NCBI GenBank assembly: GCA_903938365.1
Contig: CAJACZ010000030.1
Location: forward strand, 1 to 34,102
DNA from: an uncultured Pseudomonadota bacterium
GTDB taxonomy: Bacteria; Pseudomonadota; Gammaproteobacteria; Steroidobacterales; Steroidobacteraceae
Reading direction: 5' to 3'
DNA: 34,102 nt
The notes below the pieces were generated by a model. It made no database searches. It was not told the DNA's origin and saw only the letters and a list, made by a program, of their open reading frames with translations. Positions within the stretch are counted from its first letter, which is position 1; the number at the start of each line of letters is the position of its first letter. Positions 18,102 to 24,652 of the stretch are shown here, in pieces. Both the position numbers and the translations under genes were made by a program.

Positions 18102-18839
18102 ATGGCAGCCATCAAGATCGATCGCAAGATCGCAAAATACAGGGTCCAGAAGCCGGGACAGGGCGCGGAGGCCGAAAAGGCCGCCGCCGTGCCCGCGCCT
18201 GCCGTCGTCGAGACCGAAGCCCCGCGCTTCAACTCCAAGGGCAAGGTCATCCGGCTCACGGAGGAAGTGCAGCGCCCCGAGGTGCTGATCGGCTCCACCT
18301 ACAAGATCAAGACGCCAGTCTCCGACCACGCGATGTACGTGACCATCAACGACATCGTGCTCAATGAGGGCAGCGACCACGAGCAGCGCCGCCCCTTCGA
18401 GGTCTTCATCAACTCGAAGAACCTCGACCACTACCAGTGGATCGTGGCGCTGACGCGCATCATCTCGGCGGTGTTCCGCAAGGGCGGCGACGTCACGTTC
18501 CTGGTCGAGGAACTGAAGGCCGTCTTCGATCCCCGCGGCGGTTACTGGCAGCCGGGCGGGAAGTTCATGCCTTCGATCATCGCCGAGCTCGGCCATGTGA
18601 TCGAAAAACACCTGCAGACCATCGGCATGCTCCGCAAGACGGGCCTGGACGAGCACCAGCAGAAGATGGTGGACGAGAAGCGTGCCGAGTTCGAAGCCCG
18701 CGCCAAGCAGGCCGATGCCTTCTCCAAGTCCCACTTCCCCGAGGGCGCGCAGCTGTGCCTGAAGTGCAGCACGGCCGCGGCGGTGCTGATGGACGGCTGC
18801 ATGACCTGCCTGAACTGCGGCGAGTCGAAGTGCGGCTGA
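18102..18839 (+). CDS. Class II ribonucleotide reductase small companion NrdJb (C-terminal Cys-rich part)
   Basis: A 245-residue protein carrying the part that single-chain NrdJ enzymes have at their C-terminus. An Ala-rich linker (about 20-40) precedes GKVIRLTEEVQRPEVLIGST. A TSCPD-like core follows with VFINSKNLDHYQWIVALTRI and FRKGGDVTFLVEELKAVFDP. The tail has six cysteines at 219, 222, 233, 236, 239 and 244, three of them in CxxC spacing. In P. aeruginosa NrdJb is needed for NrdJa activity; the cysteines presumably re-reduce the active site. The ATG at 18102 has GAGGAA overlapping the NrdJa stop, 11 bases away, so the subunits are co-translated. The frame stays open upstream but overlaps nrdJa and is not coding there. 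Confidence 0.9.
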   Translation: MAAIKIDRKIAKYRVQKPGQGAEAEKAAAVPAPAVVETEAPRFNSKGKVIRLTEEVQRPEVLIGSTYKIKTPVSDHAMYVTINDIVLNEGSDHEQRRPFEVFINSKNLDHYQWIVALTRIISAVFRKGGDVTFLVEELKAVFDPRGGYWQPGGKFMPSIIAELGHVIEKHLQTIGMLRKTGLDEHQQKMVDEKRAEFEARAKQADAFSKSHFPEGAQLCLKCSTAAAVLMDGCMTCLNCGESKCG

Positions 18840-18867
18840 GATTCCGGGCGCTGCCCACGACGATTAA

Positions 18868-18935
18868 TGGAGCAAACACGCCGACACCGGGCCACTGGCC
18901 CGGTTCCCAACCCTGACGGGAACGGCGTGCTTCCA
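18868..18935 (+). ncRNA. Candidate structured RNA with a three-way junction
   Basis: Between nrdJb and the terminator the sequence folds into a compact cloverleaf. The outer stem is CACGCCG (18877-18883) with CGGCGTG (18923-18929), extended by TGGA/TCCA (18868-18871 with 18932-18935). Hairpin 1 is CCGGGCC-act-GGCCCGG (18887-18903). Hairpin 2 is TTCCC/GGGAA (18904-18908 with 18918-18922) around a 9-base loop. All stems are perfect and the second hairpin abuts both others without a gap. An intrinsic terminator follows two bases later. An ATTAAT at 18863-18868 might be a -10 but no -35 fits, so this could be the nrdJab 3' end rather than a separate sRNA. I do not recognise a known RNA family. 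Confidence 0.5.
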
Positions 18936-18936
18936 G

Positions 18937-18964
18937 GAGGCGGCTGAAAAGCCGCCTCTTTTTT
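18937..18964 (+). terminator. Intrinsic terminator after nrdJa-nrdJb
   Basis: GAGGCGGCT (18937-18945), loop GAAA, AGCCGCCTC (18950-18958), then six T. A nine-pair GC-rich stem with a GNRA-type loop and T-tract is a textbook rho-independent terminator. Confidence 0.93.
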
Positions 18965-19054
18965 CATCGCCGGACGCGCAAAGTCCGGAACCTGACTCGC
19001 CTGCCATGGTCCATTCAGGGGCCTGCGTTGCCAACTTCCCCGGGTGATCCCTGC

Positions 19055-21280
19055 ATGCCTTCGAGACCTTCGGCTCCGTCGGTCGCGTGTTCGCTCCGTG
19101 CGCTGGCCGTCCTGGTGGGCTGGGGCCTCTCATCGGCACTCATGGCCCAGGACACAGCGCTGCAGGCCGTTGCGGCCACGCCCGTGCCCGTTCCGATTCC
19201 CCGACCCGTCGAACTGCAGCCGGACGTCGATTTCTGGATCCGCGTCTATTCCGAGATCAGCACGAGCGAGGGTTTCCTGCACGACGAGTGGAACCTCGCC
19301 GTGGTCTATGCGCGGCTCGAGTTCCCGCCCGGCATCGAGCCGGCGCTGCGGCGCGAAGCGGTGGATGCGGCCCGCGCACGTTACGTCGAGGCGCTCGAAC
19401 TGGCCGCGGCTGCCGTGGCCGCCGCGCTGCCGGCGGCGCCCGCCGCGGAGTCCCTGCCGGCCGACGTACAGCGCGTACTGTCGCAGTGGGGCGCCGCCGG
19501 CACCCGCGAGCGCCTGCTGGAGGCCTCGCGCGGCGTGCGCTTCCAGCTCGGCCAGTCGGATCGCTTCAAGGGTGGCATCGTGCGCAGCGGCACCTGGGAA
19601 GCCCACATCGCGCGGACCTTCGCCAGCCTGGGCCTGCCCGCCGAGCTGGCGGCGCTGCCGCACGTGGAGTCCTCGTTCACCCCCTCGGCCTACTCGAAGG
19701 TGGGGGCGGCGGGGCTCTGGCAGTTCATGCGGTCCACCGGTCGCATGTACATGCGCGTCGACGACATCGTCGACGAGCGTCTCGATCCGTTCCGCGCCAC
19801 TGAGGCGGCCGCGCAGCTGCTGTCCTACAACTACCGCGTGCTCGGCACCTGGCCGCTGGCGCTCACCGCCTACAACCACGGCGCCTCCGGCATGCGCCGG
19901 GCCAGGGACGCCATGGGTACCGACGATTTCGTCACCATCGCGCGCGGCTACCGCGGGGCCTCCTTCGGGTTCGCCTCGCGCAATTTCTACCCGTCCTTCC
20001 TCGCGGCGCTGACCATCGACCAGAACCCGGAGAAGTACTTCGGGACGCTGGAACGGGCCCCCGAGTTGCGCTTCCAGGAGCTGGCGCTGCCCGGCTATGC
20101 GCGGGTCGGCGTCATCGCCCGCGCCGTCGAGGTCCCGCGCGCGACGCTGCAGGAACTGAACCCTGCGCTGCGGCCTGCGATCTGGGACGAATCCCGGCTG
20201 GTCCCCAGGGGGTACCGGCTGCGGCTGCCGCCTTCGGCGGACGCCTGGACTCCCGAACGCCTGGCGCTGGCGATCGGCGAGGGCGAACTGTATGCCGCGC
20301 AGATCCGGCCGCGTTCACACAAGGTCGGCCGCGGCGAGACCCTGACGACCATCGCCCGGCGCTATGGTGTCGGCACGCGCGAGGTCGCCGAACTGAACGG
20401 CCTCACCACCACCTCGAAGCTGCGTCGTGGCAGCACGCTGCGGCTGCCCGACGCGCGGCCGCCGCTCATGGCCGGCCCGAGCCCTGGCGCCACCCGGTCG
20501 CCGACTGCGGCCCCGGCTCCGGTCATGCCATCCGCGGTCATCGCCGGCGCAGTCGGCGCAGTCGGCGCGGACGCCGCCGCGGCCCCGCCGTCGATCTATG
20601 TGGTGCGTGCGGGCGATTCCCTGTTCGGCATCGCGGCGCGTTTCGGGCTCAGCGCCGAGGAGCTCATGCGCGTGAACCGGCTGCGCGATCCGGACTTCAT
20701 CTTCGAAGGTCAGCGCCTGCGGGTGTCCCGCGATGTCGCGACCCTCGCGGCAGCCGAGGAACCGTCTGCGCCGCCCGTCACGGTGGTGCCGCGCGCGGCG
20801 CCCGAGGCCGCTGAGGCGGTCGCCCCGGCAGGCACCGTCGACACGCTCGAGCTGGCGGTGGCCAGTGACGACACGATCCGTGTCATCGCCGAGGAAACCC
20901 TGGGGCATCTTGCCGACTGGCTCGGCGTGGGCGCCTCCCGGCTGCGCGAGCTGAACCGCATGCGCCAGGGCCAGCCCGTGCTGCTGGGCCGGACCTTGAA
21001 GCTGGATTTCTCGCGCGTGACCCGCGAGCAGTTCGAGCAGCGGCGGCGGGACTTCCATACGCGCCTGCAGGCGGGTTTCTTCGCGCAGCGGCGCATTGTC
21101 GGCACCGAGGTGTACATCGTGCGCCGCGGCGACACGCTCTGGTCGGTGACCCAGCGTCATGCAGGCGTGCCGGTCTGGTTGATCCAGCAGTACAACCCGG
21201 ACCTGGACCTTGGTCAGCTGCGCGCGGGCGCGCAACTGGTGGTCCCGCGGATCGAGGACGTGGTGGAGCCGCCGACCTAG
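19055..21280 (+). CDS. mltD: MltD-type membrane-bound lytic transglycosylase with LysM repeats
   Basis: Cleaves the glycan strands of peptidoglycan in the periplasm. The 741-residue protein starts with a signal peptide (about 1-31, ending ALMA). The SLT domain is at about 180-330 with catalytic Glu205 in LPHVESSFTPSAYS, then GAAGLWQFMRSTGRMYMR and TAYNHGASGM. LysM modules follow at about 421-465 (HKVGRGETLTTIARRYGV), 514-557 (YVVRAGDSLFGIAARFGL) and 686-731 (YIVRRGDTLWSVTQRHAG). Two more degenerate ones lie near 347-391 and 598-650. E. coli MltD has about 450 residues and two LysM, so this one is long. The frame is open to a TTG at 19028, but ATG 19055 gives a clean signal peptide. No lipobox Cys follows the signal peptide, unlike E. 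coli MltD. A 6-pair hairpin lies upstream at 18970-18988. Confidence 0.92.
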   Translation: MPSRPSAPSVACSLRALAVLVGWGLSSALMAQDTALQAVAATPVPVPIPRPVELQPDVDFWIRVYSEISTSEGFLHDEWNLAVVYARLEFPPGIEPALRREAVDAARARYVEALELAAAAVAAALPAAPAAESLPADVQRVLSQWGAAGTRERLLEASRGVRFQLGQSDRFKGGIVRSGTWEAHIARTFASLGLPAELAALPHVESSFTPSAYSKVGAAGLWQFMRSTGRMYMRVDDIVDERLDPFRATEAAAQLLSYNYRVLGTWPLALTAYNHGASGMRRARDAMGTDDFVTIARGYRGASFGFASRNFYPSFLAALTIDQNPEKYFGTLERAPELRFQELALPGYARVGVIARAVEVPRATLQELNPALRPAIWDESRLVPRGYRLRLPPSADAWTPERLALAIGEGELYAAQIRPRSHKVGRGETLTTIARRYGVGTREVAELNGLTTTSKLRRGSTLRLPDARPPLMAGPSPGATRSPTAAPAPVMPSAVIAGAVGAVGADAAAAPPSIYVVRAGDSLFGIAARFGLSAEELMRVNRLRDPDFIFEGQRLRVSRDVATLAAAEEPSAPPVTVVPRAAPEAAEAVAPAGTVDTLELAVASDDTIRVIAEETLGHLADWLGVGASRLRELNRMRQGQPVLLGRTLKLDFSRVTREQFEQRRRDFHTRLQAGFFAQRRIVGTEVYIVRRGDTLWSVTQRHAGVPVWLIQQYNPDLDLGQLRAGAQLVVPRIEDVVEPPT

Positions 21281-21849
21281 GGCTGGATGCGGCGCACGAA
21301 GTCCTGCAGCACGCCGGTCGGCGTGACGACCCCGGAAAAATCGATCGCCTGGCTGTCGCTGTAGCGCACCGTCAGCGTCAGGCCGGCGGCGCGACCGAGC
21401 GAGATCAGGGGCATGGCATCGACCCGGAACAATCGGACGGTGGACCAGGGCGCGAGCGGCTCATAGGGCAATGCCTTGAGTGCCACCGCACGGGGCCCCG
21501 ACCCCACCTCCACCAGCGGCAGCACGGTGCCATCGACCGCCACGGACGGTGGGGTGCTGACCGTACCCTTTTCGTCCGGGTAGGCCACCCACAGGTACAC
21601 CGTGCGTCGCCCCATGACGTTGGTCTCGAACGGCGCCAGCGCGGCAAAGGGATCCGTGTTGCTGCCGCGGACCTCGGTCGCCACCAGCAGCAGCGGGCGC
21701 TCGAGTTCCGTGACCGTGACGCCGGTGCGTTCATCGAGCCGCTCGGTGACCGGTTCCCCTGGAGCGGTGGCGCAGCCGGTGAGGGCGCCCAGGGCAAGCG
21801 CGAACAGGGCGAGGGGGCGCGGGGCGTGACGTGGGGTGTCGGGCTGCAT
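21277..21849 (-). CDS. Putative lipoprotein of unknown function
   Basis: A 190-residue protein with a lipoprotein signal: a basic start, hydrophobic ALFALALGA, and lipobox LTGC with Cys26, so it is probably lipid-anchored and exported. The mature part includes ELERPLLLVATEVRGSNTDP, RRTVYLWVAYPDEKGTVSTP and GLTLTVRYSDSQAIDFSGVV, a beta-rich pattern. I do not recognise a family. AGGAA eight bases before the ATG (minus strand) supports the start, and a TATACT hexamer at 21898-21903 could be its -10. It converges on mltD so tightly that the two stop codons overlap by four bases. It is divergent from the L,D-transpeptidase gene, which suggests an envelope role, but that is inference. Confidence 0.8.
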   Translation of the reverse strand: MQPDTPRHAPRPLALFALALGALTGCATAPGEPVTERLDERTGVTVTELERPLLLVATEVRGSNTDPFAALAPFETNVMGRRTVYLWVAYPDEKGTVSTPPSVAVDGTVLPLVEVGSGPRAVALKALPYEPLAPWSTVRLFRVDAMPLISLGRAAGLTLTVRYSDSQAIDFSGVVTPTGVLQDFVRRIQP

Positions 21850-21976
21850 CGGGTTCCTGCCTGGAGCGCTTCGGGGTCCGGTTCAATGCCGGAAACGAGT
21901 ATACCGGCCGCTCCTCGCGCGGCGGCGCGATGTGTTTCGCGTGACTTGCGTCTAGGGTCTGGGTCTTTTCCGGCTC

Positions 21977-21982
21977 TATACT
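21977..21982 (+). promoter_or_regulatory. Possible -10 element of a leaderless L,D-transpeptidase message
   Basis: TATACT matches the -10 consensus at five of six positions and ends seven bases before the ATG at 21989, so transcription would start at or next to the A of the start codon. No -35 is recognisable at 16-18 bases and no Shine-Dalgarno sequence is present. Confidence 0.4.
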
Positions 21983-21988
21983 TATGTC

Positions 21989-22576
21989 ATGCAGCTCACC
22001 CGGATTCTCACCGCCGTTGCTGCGCTGGGACTCTTCAGCGCGGCTCTTCCCGCAGCGACGCCCTTCGTCGATGCCATGCCGCGCGCGCCGGCCCTGGCGC
22101 CCACACCCCTGCCGCGCGGGTCCATCATTCCCGCCACGGGCGACAGCCTTCCGGTGGCCAACCGGGTGCTGGTGCGCAAGTCCGAGCGCCGGCTGTACCT
22201 GCTGCGCGGGACCGAAGTCCTGCGCTCCTACCGGGTGGCGCTCGGCCTCAATCCAGAGGGGCACAAGGAACGGGAGGGTGATTTCCGCACCCCCGAGGGT
22301 GTCTACCGGCTGGTGCGGCGCAACCCGCGCAGCGATTTTTTCCTGTCCATGCAGGTGTCCTACCCCGACGTGCAGGACGTGTCCCATGCGCGTCGCAACG
22401 GCTGGGCTCCCGGTGGCGCGATCATGATCCACGGGTTGCCCAACGATCCCCGCAAGGGGCATGACTACTACGCCACGCAGGACTGGACGGACGGCTGCAT
22501 CGCCGTCACCAACTCCGACATGCTCGAGATCTGGATGCTGGTCGGCGACGACACGCCGATCGAGATCCAGCCCTGA
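21989..22576 (+). CDS. L,D-transpeptidase family protein (YkuD domain)
   Basis: Exported enzyme of the ErfK/YbiS/YcfS/YnhG or YafK group; family members make 3-3 peptidoglycan cross-links, attach or detach lipoproteins. The 195 residues start with a signal peptide (about 1-23, ending LPAAT). The YkuD domain begins VLVRKSERRLYLLRGTEVLR and continues GDFRTPEGVYRLVRRNPRSD. Its active site has His148 in IMIHGLPND and Cys170 in TDGCIAVTNSDM. The HGLPN and TDGCIAVTN forms, rather than HG and SHGCIR, point to the YafK/DpaA-like branch, but I cannot decide between cross-linking and hydrolase activity. No ribosome binding site precedes the ATG; see the -10 at 21977. ppnN follows after 39 bases. Confidence 0.9.
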   Translation: MQLTRILTAVAALGLFSAALPAATPFVDAMPRAPALAPTPLPRGSIIPATGDSLPVANRVLVRKSERRLYLLRGTEVLRSYRVALGLNPEGHKEREGDFRTPEGVYRLVRRNPRSDFFLSMQVSYPDVQDVSHARRNGWAPGGAIMIHGLPNDPRKGHDYYATQDWTDGCIAVTNSDMLEIWMLVGDDTPIEIQP

Positions 22577-22615
22577 GCCGCCATCCCTCGAACGCCTGAA
22601 GCGCGAGCCCCCGCC

Positions 22616-24001
22616 ATGGAAACCACGGTCGTGATCCCTGAATTCGTCGATGCGCGGGTCGGTCCGCGTGGCGCGCTCGAGAGTCTCTCCCAGGACGAGA
22701 TCGAACAGCTGCTCTCGAGCGGTCAGGGCGGTCTCTACGCGCTGTTCCGCCAGTGCGCCCTGGCCGTGCTCAATGCCGGCAGCGACAGCGACAACGCGAA
22801 GGAAATCTTCGACCGGCACCGGGACTTCGACATCCAGATCGTGCGCCACGCCTGGGGCGTCAAGCTCGAGATCCGCAATGCGCCCGCGGCGGCGTTCGTC
22901 GATGGACAGATGATCCGCGGCATCAAGGAGCTGCTGTTCGCGGTGCTGCGCGACGTGGTCTACACCGCGAACGAAGTCTTGGACAGCGGCCGCTTCGACC
23001 TGTCGAAGCCTGAGGCGGTGACCAACGCCGTGTTCCACATCCTGCGCAATGCGCGGGTGCTCGATCACCGGATGCGGCCCAACCTCGTGGTGTGCTGGGG
23101 CGGTCACTCGATCGGGCGCGACGAGTACGAATACACCAAGAAGGTGGGCTATGAACTCGGCCTGCGGGGCCTGGACGTCTGCACGGGTTGCGGGCCTGGT
23201 GCGATGAAGGGACCCATGAAGGGGGCCACGATCGGCCATTCCAAGCAGCGCGTCTCCGACGGCCGCTACATCGGCCTGACCGAGCCGGGCATCATCGCCG
23301 CGGAACCGCCCAACCCGATCGTCAACCAGCTCGTGATCATGCCGGACATCGAGAAGCGCCTCGAGGCCTTCGTGCGCCTCGCGCACGGCATCGTCGTCTT
23401 CCCCGGGGGTGCGGGCACCGCAGAGGAGATCTTCTACCTGCTCGGCATCCTGCTGGATCCGGCGAACGCCGAGCAGCCGTTCCCTGTGATCCTGACGGGG
23501 CCGCGCCGCAGCGCGGGCTATTTCGAGCAGATCCGGGCGTTCCTGGTGGCCACCGTCGGTGAACACGCGGCCGACCGGCTGAGCATCATCATCGATGATC
23601 CTGCCGGCGTGGCCCGCGCCATGGTGAGCGGCCTCGAGCGCGTGCGGGCGTTCCGCCGGCGCGAGTCGGATTCCTACAACTTCAACTGGCTGCTGCGGGT
23701 CGACGGGGAGTTCCAGCGGCCCTTCGCGGTCAACCACGAGTCCATGCGCACGCTGCGCCTGCACCGCGACCAGCCGGTGCACGCGCTGGCCGCCGACCTG
23801 CGCCGCGCGTTCTCGGGCATCGTCACGGGCAACGTCAAGGAAAACGGGATCCGCGACATCGAGCGGAACGGCCCCTACGAACTCGTCGGCGACCCCTCTG
23901 TCATGGGCCACCTCGACGCCCTGCTGGCCGCGTTCGTCGCGCAGCAGCGCATGAAGCTGCCCGGCAGCGTCTACACCCCCTGCTATCGCATCGTGCCCTG
24001 A
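22616..24001 (+). CDS. ppnN: Nucleotide 5'-monophosphate nucleosidase PpnN (YgdH family)
   Basis: Hydrolyses purine and pyrimidine nucleoside monophosphates to base and ribose 5-phosphate; in E. coli (p)ppGpp stimulates it. At 461 residues it has the normal length (E. coli about 454). The N-terminal regulatory domain is seen in SQDEIEQLLSSGQGGLYALF. The Rossmann-like LOG core has VVCWGGHSIGRDEYEYTKKV, TGCGPGAMKGPMKGA, and the signature PGGAGTAEEIFYLLGIL. The C-terminal domain contains SYNFNWLLRVDGEFQRPF and ends TPCYRIVP. The ATG at 22616 is the natural start. It may share a transcript with the L,D-transpeptidase gene. No terminator hairpin with a T-tract follows. Confidence 0.94.
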   Translation: METTVVIPEFVDARVGPRGALESLSQDEIEQLLSSGQGGLYALFRQCALAVLNAGSDSDNAKEIFDRHRDFDIQIVRHAWGVKLEIRNAPAAAFVDGQMIRGIKELLFAVLRDVVYTANEVLDSGRFDLSKPEAVTNAVFHILRNARVLDHRMRPNLVVCWGGHSIGRDEYEYTKKVGYELGLRGLDVCTGCGPGAMKGPMKGATIGHSKQRVSDGRYIGLTEPGIIAAEPPNPIVNQLVIMPDIEKRLEAFVRLAHGIVVFPGGAGTAEEIFYLLGILLDPANAEQPFPVILTGPRRSAGYFEQIRAFLVATVGEHAADRLSIIIDDPAGVARAMVSGLERVRAFRRRESDSYNFNWLLRVDGEFQRPFAVNHESMRTLRLHRDQPVHALAADLRRAFSGIVTGNVKENGIRDIERNGPYELVGDPSVMGHLDALLAAFVAQQRMKLPGSVYTPCYRIVP

Positions 24002-24176
24002 GGGCTGTGCTGCCGCAGCGCGCGGCGTGACATAACCGCAGGACATAATCGGAAAATATCCGGTAAAACGCGGCATTACGCGTGGTCCGGGGTCCTTGCA
24101 GGCGGCGGGTGTGAGCCAGTTCCTCTTGCGTACGCCCCGCTGGACCTAGTCTGCGTCCAAGCAGACGAGGATTACC

Positions 24177-24446
24177 ATGAGCGCTACCGGACGATTCCGC
24201 AACGACATCATCGCCGCCGCCAAACCGGTGCGCGATCCCGCCGTGCCGGCTCTGGCGCCCGCCGTGCCAGCGGCCAATCCGTACGCGAGCTGGATGGACC
24301 GCATGCAGCGGCCGCGCGGCCGGCACGCCGCGATCACCGCCAACATCAACACCTGGTCGAACTACAAGAGCTGGGCATCCCGGGTCCGCGATTCCTGGCA
24401 GGACGACACCGTCGCCAAGGACGTACCCCCGCGCAAGCCGCGCTGA
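24177..24446 (+). CDS. Small protein of unknown function (89 residues)
   Basis: I do not recognise this protein. It begins MSATGRFRNDIIAAAKPVRD, has a Pro/Ala-rich middle, and ends with an aromatic, charged part including NTWSNYKSWASRVRDSW and PPRKPR. No signal peptide or membrane segment is seen. GAGGA six bases before the ATG is a good ribosome binding site, and third codon positions are almost all G or C, as in neighbouring genes. A 6-pair hairpin, GTCTGC/GCAGAC (24149-24166), directly precedes the ribosome binding site and could affect translation. An AT-rich patch with a direct repeat of GACATAA (24029 and 24042) lies farther upstream. A second small frame follows 17 bases later. Confidence 0.6.
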   Translation: MSATGRFRNDIIAAAKPVRDPAVPALAPAVPAANPYASWMDRMQRPRGRHAAITANINTWSNYKSWASRVRDSWQDDTVAKDVPPRKPR

Positions 24447-24463
24447 TCCCGCATCCGTCCTCC

Positions 24464-24583
24464 GTGGAGCGCCTGCTGTTCTTCTGGGACGACCTGGACG
24501 ACGCCTTCGCCACCGTCCGCCACGTGCTGCGCTGTGCCTGGCAGGAATCCCGGGCCGCTGCGCCCTTGAAATCCCTGCGCTGA
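24464..24583 (+). CDS. Very small protein (39 residues), probable
   Basis: A GTG-started frame of 39 codons lies 17 bases after the preceding small gene and reads MERLLFFWDDLDDAFATVRH, then VLRCAWQESRAAAPLKSLR. Almost every codon ends in G or C and the amino-acid pattern suggests one amphipathic helix with an acidic, aromatic face, so it looks coding despite its size. There is no clear Shine-Dalgarno sequence; coupling to the upstream gene is possible. Its last codons overlap the sigma32 promoter of htpG, which is an argument against, though not fatal. Function unknown. Confidence 0.4.
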   Translation: MERLLFFWDDLDDAFATVRHVLRCAWQESRAAAPLKSLR

Positions 24584-24592
24584 TCCCCATGA
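24565..24592 (+). promoter_or_regulatory. Sigma32 heat-shock promoter of htpG
   Basis: CTTGAAA (24565-24571), 13 bases, then CCCCATGA (24585-24592): a perfect -35 and near-perfect -10 for sigma32 (RpoH). It lies about 60 bases before the htpG ATG. HtpG is a known RpoH target. Confidence 0.85.
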
Positions 24593-24652
24593 CCTTGCGG
24601 CACCCGGCCGCACTGCGCGGTCCGGCCGTGCATTCACCGCAGGGGACCGACC

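Noticed and set aside
24146-24352. Minus-strand 68-codon frame opposite the 89-residue protein
   Set aside because: No ribosome binding site and low-complexity Ala/Gly content; the plus-strand frame has the better start signal.
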